A DNA stretch of 64,000 nucleotides from Actinobacteria bacterium OV450 (GCA_001298555.1 LJCW01000361.1:17097-81096); one strand, 5' to 3'. Positions 13,352-22,292 are shown, numbered from the stretch's first letter. Notes: a model not told the origin generated them from the sequence alone. Program-made: numbers and translations.

Positions 13352-16204
13352 ATGCCCGCCAACGAAACCGCCCCTTCCGTCAAGAAGAAGGGACGACGCG
13401 CCCGTCTGATCGTGCTCGTGCTGGTCCTGGCGCTCCTCGTGGGCTTCGGGTACGGGACGTACTGGAGCATGGACAACATCCGTGCCTCCTTCCCGCAGGC
13501 CACCGGCACCCTCAAGGTCCCCGGCCTGACCGGGACCGTCGAGGTCAAGCGCGACTCCCACGGCATTCCGCAGCTCTACGCCGACAACGACGACGACCTC
13601 TTCCGCGCCCAGGGCTTCGTCCACGCCCAGGACCGCTTCTGGGAGATGGACGTCCGCCGCCACATGACCTCGGGCCGCCTCTCCGAGATGTTCGGGGCCG
13701 GCCAGGTCGAGACCGACGCCTTCCTGCGCACGCTCGGCTGGCGCCAGGTCGCGCAGGCGGAGTACGACACGAAGCTCTCGCCCGAGACGAAGAAGTACCT
13801 CCAGGCCTACGCCGACGGGGTCAACGCGTACCTGAAGGGGAAGTCCGGCAAGGACCTCTCCGTCGAGCACGCCGCCCTCAAGCTCAGCGACGACTACCAG
13901 CCCGAGCAGTGGACGCCGGTGGACTCGGTGGCCTGGCTCAAGGCGATGGCCTGGGACCTGCGCGGCAACATGCAGGACGAGATCGACCGCGCGCTGATGT
14001 CCAACAAGCTCACGCCGCAGCAGATCGACGAGCTCTACCCGCCGTACCCCTTCGACCGGAACAAGCCGATCGTCGACGCGGGCAAGATCGAAGGCGGGAA
14101 GTACACCCCCGGCACCGCGGCCGCCGGCTCCCCGGGAGCGGGAACCGGCAAGGGGTCCGGCGGTACCGGCACCGGCTCGCAGGCCTCCACCGCGTCCACC
14201 ACCCCGGCCGACCCCGCACCCTCCAGCGGTCTCGCGGACGACACCACCGCCCAGGGCGCGACCGTGGGCCTGCGCACCTCGCTGACCTCCCTCGCCAAGA
14301 CCCTGGACCAGGTCCCCGCGATCCTCGGCCCCAACGGCAGCGGCATCGGCTCGAACTCCTGGGTCGTCTCGGGCCAGTACACGACGACCGGCAAGCCGCT
14401 GCTCGCGAACGACCCGCACCTGTCGCCGCAGATGCCCTCGGTCTGGTACCAGATGGGCCTGCACTGCCGCGCGGTCTCCAGCCAGTGCAAGTACGACGTC
14501 GCCGGCTACACCTTCTCCGGCATGCCCGGCGTGGTCATCGGCCACAACGCCGACATCGCATGGGGCATGACCAACCTCGGCGCCGACGTCACCGACCTCT
14601 ACCTGGAGCAGGTCAAGCCCGAGGGCTACGTCTACGACAACAAGGTGGTCCCCTTCACGACCCGTGAAGAGGTCATCAAGATCGCGGGCGGCAAGAGCAA
14701 GAAGATCACCGTCCGCACCACCAACAACGGCCCGCTGATCTCCGACCGCAGCGAGGAGCTCGGCACGGTCGGCAGCCGTGCCCCCGTCTCGAGCTCGGCC
14801 CCCGACCGCGGCAACGGCTACGCCGTCGCCCTGCGCTGGACCGCCCTGGACCCGGGCAAGTCGATGGACGCGGTCTTCAGCCTCGACCGGGCCAAGGACT
14901 TCGCGGGCTTCCGCGCCGCGGCCCGCGACTTCGAGGTGCCGTCGCAGAACCTGATCTACGCGGACAACAAGGGCCCCACGGGCAACATCGGCTACCAGGC
15001 CCCGGGCCGCATCCCGGTCCGCGGCGCCGGCGACGGCCGCATGCCGGCCCCCGGCTGGGACTCCAAGTACGCCTGGAAGGGCGGCAGGGACGGCAACGCC
15101 GGCTACGTCCCGCAGGACGAGATGCCGTACGACTACAACCCGTCGCGCGGCTACATCGTCACCGCGAACCAGGCCGTCGTGGAGAGCGGGACCGGTGCGG
15201 GCAAGTACCCGTACGTGCTGACCACCGACTGGGGCTACGGCGCCCGCAGCCAGCGGATCAACGACCTCATCGACGCGAAGATCAAGGACAGCGGCAAGAT
15301 CTCCACGGACGACATGCGCGGCATGCAGATGGACAACAGCAGCGAGATCGCCGCGCTGCTGACCCCGATGCTGTCCAAGATCGAGGTCTCGGACCCGGAC
15401 GTGCGCTCCGCGCAGAAGCTGCTGGAGGGCTGGAACTACACGCAGGAGCCCGACTCGGCGGCGGCCGCGTACTTCAACGCGGTCTGGCGCAACGTCCTCA
15501 AGCTGGCCTTCGGCGACAAGATGCCGAAGGAGCTGCGGATCGAGGGCAGCTGCATGAACGTCCGGGAGACGAGCAGCGGTCCGGTCGACGACCTGGCCAA
15601 GACGGTCCGCGAGTGCGGTACGCGCGGCCCCGACTCGGCGCAGCCGGACGGCGGAGACCGCTGGTTCGAGGTGGTCCGCCGCCTGGTCAAGGACGAGAAG
15701 TCGGCCTGGTGGCAGACGCCGGCCGCCCGCAACCAGCCGGCGACCGCCACCCGTGACCAGCTGTTCGCGCGGGCCATGAAGGACGCCCGCTGGGAGCTGA
15801 CCGCCAAGCTCGGCAAGGACCAGTCCACCTGGAGCTGGGGCCGCCTGCACCAGCTGACGCTGAAGAACCAGACCATCGGCACCGAGGGACCCGGCTTCCT
15901 GCAGTTCCTCCTCAACCGCGGCCCGTGGAACCTGGGCGGCGGCGAGGCCACCGTGAACGCGACCGGCTGGAACGCCTCCAGCGGGTACGGGGTCACCTGG
16001 GTCCCGTCGATGCGGATGATCGTGAACCTCAGCGACCCGGACAAGTCCCGCTGGATCAATCTGACCGGGGCCTCGGGCCACGCCTACCACGACAACTACT
16101 ACGACCAGACGGACCTGTGGGCCAAGGGCGAGCTGCTGGACTGGCCGTTCGGCAAGGAGGCCGTGGACAAGGCGACGGTGGAGACGCTGACGCTCAAGCC
16201 GTGA
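13352..16204 (+). CDS. Penicillin acylase family (Ntn-hydrolase) membrane-anchored protein
   Basis: A 950-residue proenzyme of the penicillin/AHL acylase family. A basic N-terminus and a membrane segment (LIVLVLVLALLVGFGYGTYW, about residues 20-40) export and anchor it. The alpha-chain region (VPGLTGTVEVKRDSHGIPQLYA, VHAQDRFWEMDVRRHMTSGRLSEM) is followed by a Gly/Thr/Ser/Pro-rich spacer at about residues 250-310, and then the beta chain begins at Ser334 in GIGSNSWVVSG, the N-terminal nucleophile freed by autocleavage. Family members hydrolyse amide bonds in penicillins, N-acyl-homoserine lactones or lipopeptides; the substrate here is unknown. The ATG start is single-gene and divergent from the antiporter across 244 nt of AT-rich DNA. 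Confidence 0.9.
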   Translation: MPANETAPSVKKKGRRARLIVLVLVLALLVGFGYGTYWSMDNIRASFPQATGTLKVPGLTGTVEVKRDSHGIPQLYADNDDDLFRAQGFVHAQDRFWEMDVRRHMTSGRLSEMFGAGQVETDAFLRTLGWRQVAQAEYDTKLSPETKKYLQAYADGVNAYLKGKSGKDLSVEHAALKLSDDYQPEQWTPVDSVAWLKAMAWDLRGNMQDEIDRALMSNKLTPQQIDELYPPYPFDRNKPIVDAGKIEGGKYTPGTAAAGSPGAGTGKGSGGTGTGSQASTASTTPADPAPSSGLADDTTAQGATVGLRTSLTSLAKTLDQVPAILGPNGSGIGSNSWVVSGQYTTTGKPLLANDPHLSPQMPSVWYQMGLHCRAVSSQCKYDVAGYTFSGMPGVVIGHNADIAWGMTNLGADVTDLYLEQVKPEGYVYDNKVVPFTTREEVIKIAGGKSKKITVRTTNNGPLISDRSEELGTVGSRAPVSSSAPDRGNGYAVALRWTALDPGKSMDAVFSLDRAKDFAGFRAAARDFEVPSQNLIYADNKGPTGNIGYQAPGRIPVRGAGDGRMPAPGWDSKYAWKGGRDGNAGYVPQDEMPYDYNPSRGYIVTANQAVVESGTGAGKYPYVLTTDWGYGARSQRINDLIDAKIKDSGKISTDDMRGMQMDNSSEIAALLTPMLSKIEVSDPDVRSAQKLLEGWNYTQEPDSAAAAYFNAVWRNVLKLAFGDKMPKELRIEGSCMNVRETSSGPVDDLAKTVRECGTRGPDSAQPDGGDRWFEVVRRLVKDEKSAWWQTPAARNQPATATRDQLFARAMKDARWELTAKLGKDQSTWSWGRLHQLTLKNQTIGTEGPGFLQFLLNRGPWNLGGGEATVNATGWNASSGYGVTWVPSMRMIVNLSDPDKSRWINLTGASGHAYHDNYYDQTDLWAKGELLDWPFGKEAVDKATVETLTLKP

Positions 16205-16221
16205 CCCTCACGCCGTGACGC

Positions 16222-16869
16222 TCACGCTGTGAATCTGACCACCCCCGACGGGGTGGCCACCGCCTGAACGGGGTGGTCGTGCGGTTCCTCCGGGACCCGC
16301 GCGACCACCTCTTCGTCGTAGAGGAGCACGACCAGCGCCGGATGCGCCCCGGCCCGTGCCAGGCGCGCCAGCACCCGGTCGTACGAGCCCCCGCCGCGGC
16401 CCAGGCGCATCCCTCGGCCGTCGACGGCCAGCCCGGGCAGCAGGACGGCGTCGGCGGCGGTGACGGCGTCCGGCCCGAGCCGCGGCCCGGCCGGCTCCAG
16501 CAGCCGCATCCTGCCGGGGTGGGCGGCCTCGGTGAGGCTGCCGGGGCCTTCGTACCCGGCCCAGTCGAGATCGTTGTCGGGCAGCAGGAGGGGCAGCAGC
16601 ACCCGCTTGCCGGCCGCGCGCAGGGCGTCGAGCAGATCGCGCGTGCCGGGTTCGGAGCCGACGGAGACGTACGCGGCCACCGTTCGCGCATCGGCGAGTT
16701 CGGGCAGTTCGAGGGCGGAGCGGGAGAGCGCGAGGGCCGACGTGCGCAGGGATTCGGGGGACAAGGCGCGGCGGGCGGCGAGGAGTTCTCGGCGCAGCAA
16801 GGCCTTTTCGGACGGGTTCGGCGGGTTCCCTACCACAGCTGACTCTGATTTCCTTTCAAACCGGTGCAT
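16222..16869 (-). CDS. 5-formyltetrahydrofolate cyclo-ligase
   Basis: A 215-residue ATP-dependent enzyme converting 5-formyl-THF to 5,10-methenyl-THF in folate recycling. Landmarks are the N-terminal EKALLRRELLAARRALSPE, the region around VAAYVSVGSEPGTRDLL, and the C-terminal nucleotide/phosphate-binding LGRGGGSYDRVLARLARAG, which is the most conserved family motif. Length is normal. The 5' end overlaps the promoter region of the divergent galU gene. The gene converges on the penicillin acylase gene with 17 nt between the stops. This pairing with galU is common in Streptomyces chromosomes. Confidence 0.93.
   Translation of the reverse strand: MHRFERKSESAVVGNPPNPSEKALLRRELLAARRALSPESLRTSALALSRSALELPELADARTVAAYVSVGSEPGTRDLLDALRAAGKRVLLPLLLPDNDLDWAGYEGPGSLTEAAHPGRMRLLEPAGPRLGPDAVTAADAVLLPGLAVDGRGMRLGRGGGSYDRVLARLARAGAHPALVVLLYDEEVVARVPEEPHDHPVQAVATPSGVVRFTA
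16239..16256. terminator. Short hairpin at the convergent gene end
   Basis: CCACCCC (16239-16245) and GGGGTGG (16250-16256) form a 7-bp stem with a CGAC loop. It overlaps the last codons of the cyclo-ligase gene and could stop transcription from the acylase gene. The stem is short, so the call is weak. Confidence 0.35.
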
Positions 16870-16932
16870 TATCGGATCTACTTACCGGAAACAAACCCGG
16901 AGCGGTCTGCGCGACCCACTATCGTTCTGCCC

Positions 16933-17835
16933 ATGACTCAGTTGCACCCTGTGATCAAGAAGGCCGTGATCCCGGCCGCAGGTCTCGGTACCCGCTTCCT
17001 TCCGGCGACGAAGGCGACGCCCAAGGAAATGCTCCCGGTCGTGGACAAGCCGGCCATCCAGTACGTCGTCGAGGAGGCCGTGTCGGCCGGCCTGGACGAC
17101 GTCCTCATGATCACAGGACGTAACAAGCGCGCCCTCGAAGACCACTTCGACCGCAACTACGAGCTGGAGTCGGCGCTCATCGCCAAGGGTGACGACGACC
17201 GCCTCAAGAAGGTCCAGGAGTCCAGCGACCTGGCCACCATGCACTACGTCCGCCAGGGCGACCCCCGCGGTCTCGGACACGCCGTCCTGTGCGCCGAGCC
17301 GCACGTCGGCAACGAGCCCTTCGCCGTCCTCCTCGGCGACGACCTGATCGACCCGCGCGACCCGCTGCTGCGCCAGATGACCGACGTCCACGCCCGCACC
17401 GGCGGCACCGTCATCGCCCTCATGGAGGTCGACCCCGCCAACGTCCACCTCTACGGCTGCGCGGCCGTGGAGGCCACGGACGAGGACGACGTCGTCAGGA
17501 TCACCGGCCTCGTCGAGAAGCCCGACCCGGCGGACGCCCCCAGCAATTACGCGGTCATCGGACGGTACGTACTCGACCCGGCGATCTTCGACATACTGCG
17601 GGAGACCGAGCCGGGCCGCGGCGGGGAGATCCAGCTCACCGACGGCCTGCAGAAGCTGGCCGCCGACGAGTCCGTGGGCGGCCCGGTGCACGGCGTGGTC
17701 TTCCGGGGCCGTCGCTACGACACCGGGGACCGCGGGGACTACCTGCGGGCCATCGTCCGTCTCGCGTGCGAGCGTGAGGACCTGGGCCCGGAGTTCCGCA
17801 CCTGGCTTCACCGTTACGTCACGGAGGAGATGTAG
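16933..17835 (+). CDS. galU: UTP--glucose-1-phosphate uridylyltransferase
   Basis: A 300-residue nucleotidyltransferase making UDP-glucose for cell-envelope polysaccharides and trehalose. The N-terminal signature AVIPAAGLGTRFLPATKATP with KEMLPVVDKP is complete. The catalytic/metal region FAVLLGDDLID and the sugar-binding GLVEKPDPADAPSNYAVIGRYVLD are also typical. The frame is open upstream to 16864, but the ATG at 16933 aligns with the family start (MTQLHPVIKKAV). It heads the cluster galU-glp-moaC-moaB-GNAT-sepX, all on the plus strand, with glp starting 4 nt after its stop. Confidence 0.94.
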   Translation: MTQLHPVIKKAVIPAAGLGTRFLPATKATPKEMLPVVDKPAIQYVVEEAVSAGLDDVLMITGRNKRALEDHFDRNYELESALIAKGDDDRLKKVQESSDLATMHYVRQGDPRGLGHAVLCAEPHVGNEPFAVLLGDDLIDPRDPLLRQMTDVHARTGGTVIALMEVDPANVHLYGCAAVEATDEDDVVRITGLVEKPDPADAPSNYAVIGRYVLDPAIFDILRETEPGRGGEIQLTDGLQKLAADESVGGPVHGVVFRGRRYDTGDRGDYLRAIVRLACEREDLGPEFRTWLHRYVTEEM

Positions 17836-17839
17836 GACC

Positions 17840-19180
17840 TTGAGCAGCCGCGCACCGCAGGACACCGGCCACGGCACCCAGCGCCTGTGGTCGGTCGACG
17901 AGCACCTCGCGGACGTCCTCGCCGCGATCCGGCCGCTGGAGCCCATCGAGCTCCAGCTGCTCGACGCCCAGGGCTGTGTCCTGGTCGAGGACGTCACCGT
18001 GCCCGTCGCGCTCCCGCCCTTCGACAACAGCTCCATGGACGGTTACGCCGTCCGCACGGCCGATGTCCAGGGCGCGAGCGAGGAGTTCCCCGCGGTGCTC
18101 ACGGTGATCGGGGACGTGGCGGCGGGCAGCGGCGAGCTGCCCACCGTCGGCCCCGGCGAGGCCGCCCGCATCATGACCGGCGCCCCGCTCCCGCCGGGCG
18201 CCGAAGCCGTCGTCCCGGTCGAGTGGACCGACGGCGGTACGGGCGGCGGCGCGGCCGCCGGGATGACCCCGGCCAGCGCGGCCCCCGAGGGCGCGGCCGG
18301 CGAGGTGCGGGTGCACCGGGCCGCCGAGGCGCGGGCCCACGTCCGGGCGCGCGGCAGCGACGTCCAGGCCGGTGACCTCGCCCTGGCCGCCGGCACGGTG
18401 CTCGGCCCGCCGCAGATCGCGCTGCTCGCCGCCATCGGGCGGGGCGCCGTACGGGTCCGCCCCCGTCCGCGCGTGGTCGTGCTGTCCACCGGCAGCGAGC
18501 TCGTCCAGCCGGGCGAGTCGCTGGCCGCCGGGACGATCTACGACTCGAACAGCTTCGCCCTGGCCGCCGCCGCGCGCGACGCCGGGGCGATCGCCTACCG
18601 GGTCGGAGCCGTCTCCGACGACGCCGAGACCCTGCGCTCCACCGTCGAGGACCAGCTGATCCGGGCCGACCTGCTCGTCACGACGGGCGGCGTCAGCGTC
18701 GGCGCGTACGACGTGGTCAAGGAGGCGCTGTCCTCCGTCGGCGGCGACGAGGACGGGTCCGGCGGCGGGCGGATGGACTTCCGCAAGCTCGCGATGCAGC
18801 CCGGCAAGCCGCAGGGCTTCGGCACCATCGGCCCGGACCACACCCCCCTGCTGGCCCTGCCCGGCAATCCGGTGTCCTCGTACGTCTCCTTCGAACTGTT
18901 CGTACGGCCCGCGATCCGCGCCCTCATGGGCCTGCCGGACGTCTCCCGGCCGAGCGTGCGGGCGACCCTGGCGGCCGACAAGGCGCTCGGTTCCCCGGCG
19001 GGCCGCCGCCAGTTCCTGCGCGGCGCGTACGACCCGGAGAGCGGCACCGTCCGCCCGGTCGGCGGATCCGGCTCCCACCTGATCGCGGCGCTGGCCCACG
19101 CCGACTCCCTGATCGTCGTTCCGGAGGACGTCACCTCGGTGGAGCCGGGGGCCGACCTCGAAGTGGTCCTGCTCGGCTGA
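17840..19180 (+). CDS. glp: MoeA/gephyrin-like molybdotransferase, divisome protein Glp
   Basis: A 446-residue MoeA-fold protein. Domains run from the N-terminal MoeA region (LPPFDNSSMDGYAVR, about residue 55), through the split domain II, to the MPT-binding MoCF domain (VVLSTGSELVQPG, VTTGGVSVGAYDVVKE, LALPGNPVSSYVSFELFV), and the C-terminal beta domain. In actinobacteria the copy located beside galU and sepX is the gephyrin-like protein Glp, which binds the membrane receptor GlpR/SepX and links to FtsZ/SepF, and may no longer be the main molybdenum insertase. Here sepX lies four genes downstream, supporting that assignment. TTG start 4 nt after galU with GTAGGA as ribosome site. A 20-residue Gly/Ala-rich insertion (GGTGGGAAAGMTPASAAPEG) interrupts domain II. 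Confidence 0.88.
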   Translation: MSSRAPQDTGHGTQRLWSVDEHLADVLAAIRPLEPIELQLLDAQGCVLVEDVTVPVALPPFDNSSMDGYAVRTADVQGASEEFPAVLTVIGDVAAGSGELPTVGPGEAARIMTGAPLPPGAEAVVPVEWTDGGTGGGAAAGMTPASAAPEGAAGEVRVHRAAEARAHVRARGSDVQAGDLALAAGTVLGPPQIALLAAIGRGAVRVRPRPRVVVLSTGSELVQPGESLAAGTIYDSNSFALAAAARDAGAIAYRVGAVSDDAETLRSTVEDQLIRADLLVTTGGVSVGAYDVVKEALSSVGGDEDGSGGGRMDFRKLAMQPGKPQGFGTIGPDHTPLLALPGNPVSSYVSFELFVRPAIRALMGLPDVSRPSVRATLAADKALGSPAGRRQFLRGAYDPESGTVRPVGGSGSHLIAALAHADSLIVVPEDVTSVEPGADLEVVLLG

Positions 19181-19254
19181 AGTCCGGCCGGTGCGGGTAG
19201 CGTGTTGCACCACACAGGCCCTTGCGGGGCCCGGAGCGGGAGCGGCACGAACCT

Positions 19255-19767
19255 ATGGCAGCGTTTTCCCGGGGGGAGACCCCCGGAACCCCTGAGCACA
19301 GCAGGCTGACGCACATCGACGAGGCCGGCGCGGCCCGCATGGTGGACGTCTCGGAGAAGGACGTCACGACGCGGACGGCGCGGGCCAGCGGGCGCGTGCT
19401 CGTCTCCGCCCGGGTGATCGAACTGCTGCGGGGCGAGGGCGTGCCCAAGGGCGACGCCCTCGCCACCGCGCGGATCGCCGGGATCATGGGCGCGAAGAAG
19501 ACCCCCGACCTGATCCCGCTCTGCCACCCGCTGGCCGTGTCCGGGGTGAAGCTGGACCTCTCCGTCGCCGACGACGCCGTCGAGATCCTCGCCACCGTGA
19601 AGACGACCGACCGCACGGGCGTCGAGATGGAGGCGCTGACCGCCGTCGCGGTCGCCGGGCTCACCGTCGTCGACATGGTCAAGGCCGTCGACAAGGGCGC
19701 CGTGATCACGGACGTCCGGGTGGAGGAGAAGACCGGCGGCAAGTCCGGCGACTGGACGCGCGCGTGA
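19255..19767 (+). CDS. moaC: Cyclic pyranopterin monophosphate synthase MoaC
   Basis: A 170-residue homohexameric enzyme for the second step of molybdopterin synthesis. Core motifs are LTHIDEAGAARMVDVSEK, PKGDALATARIAGIMGAKKT, the active-site LIPLCHPLAVSGVKL and TDRTGVEMEALTAVAVAGLTVVDMVKAVDK. The first 17 residues (MAAFSRGETPGTPEHSR) are an extension relative to typical MoaC, and part of it is encoded by a perfect GC hairpin (19269-19286). The ATG at 19255 has only a moderate ribosome site. The moaB stop-start overlap immediately downstream shows translational coupling. It sits inside the galU-sepX cluster. Confidence 0.94.
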   Translation: MAAFSRGETPGTPEHSRLTHIDEAGAARMVDVSEKDVTTRTARASGRVLVSARVIELLRGEGVPKGDALATARIAGIMGAKKTPDLIPLCHPLAVSGVKLDLSVADDAVEILATVKTTDRTGVEMEALTAVAVAGLTVVDMVKAVDKGAVITDVRVEEKTGGKSGDWTRA

Positions 19768-20384
19768 ACGCCCCGCGCGGCGGCGACGCCTTCAGCCACG
19801 TCCCCGCATCCGCCCCGGAACCCGCCGCCCCCGCACCCCTGCGGCAGGGGGCCGACGAGGCCCGGGAGCCCGGGCGCGCCCCGCGCGGGCTCGTGGTCAC
19901 CGCCTCGAACCGCGCCTCGGCGGGCGTCTACGCCGACCGGGGCGGTCCGCTGCTGGCCGAGGGCCTGGAGAAGCTCGGGTTCACGGTGGACGGGCCGCGG
20001 GTCGTCCCGGACGGGGACCCGGTCGAGCGGGCGCTGCGCGAGGGCGTGGCCGCCGGGTACGACGTCATCCTCACCACCGGTGGCACCGGCATCTCGCCGA
20101 CCGACCGCACGCCGGACGCCACCGCGCGGGTGCTGGACTACGAGATCCCCGGCATCCCGCAGGCCATCCGCGCCGAGGGCCTGGCGCACGTGCCGACCGC
20201 GGCGCTGTCCCGGGGGCTGGCGGGCGTGGCCGGCCGTACGTTGATCGTGAACCTGCCCGGCTCCACCGGGGGCGTCCGCGACGGCCTCGCGGTCCTCACG
20301 CGGATCCTGCCGCACGCGGTGGACCAGATCCGGGGCGGCGACCACCCCGCGCCCGCGCACAGATCCGCCGGGAGCCCGAGCTGA
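19764..20384 (+). CDS. moaB: MogA/MoaB-family molybdopterin adenylyltransferase
   Basis: A 206-residue MoCF-domain protein, larger than classical MogA/MoaB (about 165-190) because of a 35-residue Ala/Pro-rich N-terminus. The domain begins at RGLVVTASNRASAGVYADRGGPLL and contains the pterin-binding VILTTGGTGISPTDRTPDAT and the C-terminal RTLIVNLPGSTGGVRDGL. It adenylates molybdopterin before metal insertion. The GTG start overlaps the moaC stop (GTGA), so the two are translationally coupled. The GNAT gene follows 17 nt after its stop. Confidence 0.92.
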   Translation: MNAPRGGDAFSHVPASAPEPAAPAPLRQGADEAREPGRAPRGLVVTASNRASAGVYADRGGPLLAEGLEKLGFTVDGPRVVPDGDPVERALREGVAAGYDVILTTGGTGISPTDRTPDATARVLDYEIPGIPQAIRAEGLAHVPTAALSRGLAGVAGRTLIVNLPGSTGGVRDGLAVLTRILPHAVDQIRGGDHPAPAHRSAGSPS

Positions 20385-20401
20385 ACGGACCCTCCTGGCC
20401 C

Positions 20402-21010
20402 GTGGTGCTGACCGACGGCGACGTCACGCTCCGGCCGATAAAGCTGCGTGACCAGAGCGCCTGGCGCGAGGTCAACCGCCGCAACCGCGACTGGCTCCGG
20501 CCGTGGGAGGCGACGATCCCGCCGCCCGCGCCGTGGGGGCCGGTGATCCAGCGGCCGACGTACCGGCAGATGGTCCGCCATCTGCGGGCCGAGGCGAACG
20601 CGGGGCGGATGCTGCCCTTCGTCATCGAGTACCGGGGCCGCCTCGTGGGCCAGCTGACGGTCGCCGGGATCACCTGGGGCTCCATGTGCGCGGGCCACGT
20701 CGGGTACTGGGTGGACCGCGAGGTGGCGGGCCGGGGCGTGATGCCGACGGCGGTCGCGCTCGCAGTGGACCACTGCTTCACCAAGGTCGGACTGCACCGG
20801 ATGGAGGTGTGCATCCGGCCGGAGAACGGTCCGAGCCGGCGGGTGGTGGAGAAGCTGGGCTTCCGCGAGGAGGGGCTGCGGCCGCGCTACCTCCACATCG
20901 ACGGCGCCTGGCGTGACCACCTCGTGTACGCGCTGACGGCGGAGGAGGTCCCGGAGGGGCTGCTGCGCCGCTGGCACCGGTCCCGCGCGCAGGGCACCAC
21001 ACCGCCGTAA
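20402..21010 (+). CDS. GNAT N-acetyltransferase (RimJ/RimL type)
   Basis: A 202-residue acetyltransferase of the RimJ/RimL subgroup, which acetylates N-terminal amines of ribosomal or other proteins. Motif A is CAGHVGYWVDREVAGRGVMPTAVAL, giving the acetyl-CoA P-loop (R-G-V-M), and motif B is RMEVCIRPENGPSRRVVEKLGF, followed by EEGLRPRYLHIDGAWRDHLVYAL. The start is one of two adjacent GTG codons; a CTG 21 nt upstream overlapping the moaB stop is also possible. This gene type is found between moaB and sepX in many streptomycetes, so its substrate may be a protein of the same cluster, but that is inference. Confidence 0.9.
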   Translation: MVLTDGDVTLRPIKLRDQSAWREVNRRNRDWLRPWEATIPPPAPWGPVIQRPTYRQMVRHLRAEANAGRMLPFVIEYRGRLVGQLTVAGITWGSMCAGHVGYWVDREVAGRGVMPTAVALAVDHCFTKVGLHRMEVCIRPENGPSRRVVEKLGFREEGLRPRYLHIDGAWRDHLVYALTAEEVPEGLLRRWHRSRAQGTTPP

Positions 21011-21164
21011 ACGAATAACTGTTCGAGTTATCGAGGGCGAGAACCGATTCGCCCATAATCTGATCCGAAGAATCACAAAAAAAGTCCGTGATATCAGCCA
21101 GTTCGTGCGACACACCGGTCCAATTGGCGGATCCGCCCGGCCGCGCCCCTCTACGGTGTGAGGT
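21011..21164. other. AT-rich intergenic region before sepX
   Basis: This 154-nt spacer is markedly AT-rich for this genome. It holds a small hairpin just after the GNAT stop (ATAACT 21015-21020, AGTTAT 21026-21031) and an A7 run near 21075. A TACGGT -10-like box lies at 21152-21157, close to the sepX GTG. These suggest that sepX has separate control despite the operon-like order. Confidence 0.5.
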
Positions 21165-22217
21165 GTGAGCAGCAGCGGCCTCATCTACGCAGTCATTGTC
21201 GGGGCCTGGGCCGCCTACTTGGTGCCCATGTGGCTCCGGAGGCAGGACGAGCTGAACGAAGCCCGTCCGACGGAACGCTTCTCCACTGCCATTCGGCTGC
21301 TTTCCGGCCGGGCGGGAATGGAGCGCCGTTACGCCAAGGGGCTGCGTGAACGCGGCGACCAGGAGGCCGGGCCCCAGTACCGCGCGGACCCGGACGCCGC
21401 GACGGAAACGGTGAATTCCGTGGACGCCGACGGCCGGGTCGTCGGCGTGCCCCCGACCAGGGCGGAACCGAGGTCGGCCGCGGTGGAGCGGCACCGGCGC
21501 GAGCAGCGCCTCCAGGTGCTCGCACGTCGCCGTCGCACCACCGCGCTCCTCTTCCTGATCTTCACGCTCGGCGCGGTCGTCGCCGCCGTCGGCGGCCTGG
21601 GCTACCTCTGGGCCCCCGCCTTGCCGGCCCTGCTGCTGAGCGCGTACATCGTGCACCTGCGGGTCCAGGAGCGGCGCCGCTACGAGTTCACCATGGACCG
21701 GCGCCGTGCCGAGGCCGCCGCGCGGCAGCTGCGCGAGAACCGCCCGCGCCGCCGCGAGCCGGAGGCCGCCGCGGGATCCGAACCGGACCCTGCGCCACCG
21801 GTCTCCCCGCAGGAGGCCGGACGGCGCGCGCTGGTCGAGCAGACCGACCACGCCGAGTGGGTGGACCAGCAGCGCGAACGCGAACGCGGCCCCGTCCGCG
21901 GTGACAGCTGGGAGCCGGTCCCGGTCCCGCTGCCGACGTACGTGACGGCCCCCGTCGCCCCCCGCGCCACCGGGCCGGCCGCGGCCGACGCCTGGAGCGC
22001 GACCCGCTCCAGCACCGCCGAGCCGACGGACCCCCGCCTGCGCGCCCAGCCGGGGCCGGCGGGCCCCAAGGCCGAGCCGAAGGCGGATCAGAAGGCCGAG
22101 CAGAAGCCGGACCAGAAGGCCCACCCGAACGGCCGCCTGCGCGGCCAGGGCCGCGGCCGCACGCCCCTGTTCGACCAGTACGAGAGCGACGACCGCCCCC
22201 GCGCCGCGAACGAATGA
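21165..22217 (+). CDS. sepX: Divisome membrane protein SepX/GlpR
   Basis: A 350-residue actinobacterial membrane protein. It has a membrane segment at the extreme N-terminus (LIYAVIVGAWAAYLVPMWLRR), a cytoplasmic stretch with FSTAIRLLSGR, a paired membrane segment at about residues 126-165 (TTALLFLIFTLGAVVAAVGG, WAPALPALLLSAYIVHL), and a long charged C-terminal tail ending in KAD/KAEQKPDQKAHP repeats. This layout is that of SepX of Streptomyces, needed for stable septation and sporulation, whose Corynebacterium counterpart GlpR is the receptor of Glp. The glp gene is upstream in the same cluster. The GTG start is 7 nt after a TACGGT box, suggesting its own near-leaderless promoter in addition to the operon. 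A tRNA gene follows. Confidence 0.85.
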   Translation: MSSSGLIYAVIVGAWAAYLVPMWLRRQDELNEARPTERFSTAIRLLSGRAGMERRYAKGLRERGDQEAGPQYRADPDAATETVNSVDADGRVVGVPPTRAEPRSAAVERHRREQRLQVLARRRRTTALLFLIFTLGAVVAAVGGLGYLWAPALPALLLSAYIVHLRVQERRRYEFTMDRRRAEAAARQLRENRPRRREPEAAAGSEPDPAPPVSPQEAGRRALVEQTDHAEWVDQQRERERGPVRGDSWEPVPVPLPTYVTAPVAPRATGPAAADAWSATRSSTAEPTDPRLRAQPGPAGPKAEPKADQKAEQKPDQKAHPNGRLRGQGRGRTPLFDQYESDDRPRAANE

Positions 22218-22292
22218 CCGACCTGCGCGGACGCTCCCCGGTATCGGTTTTGGAGCACCCGCGCGGGGGTGCTAATGTTTCACACGTCGCAA

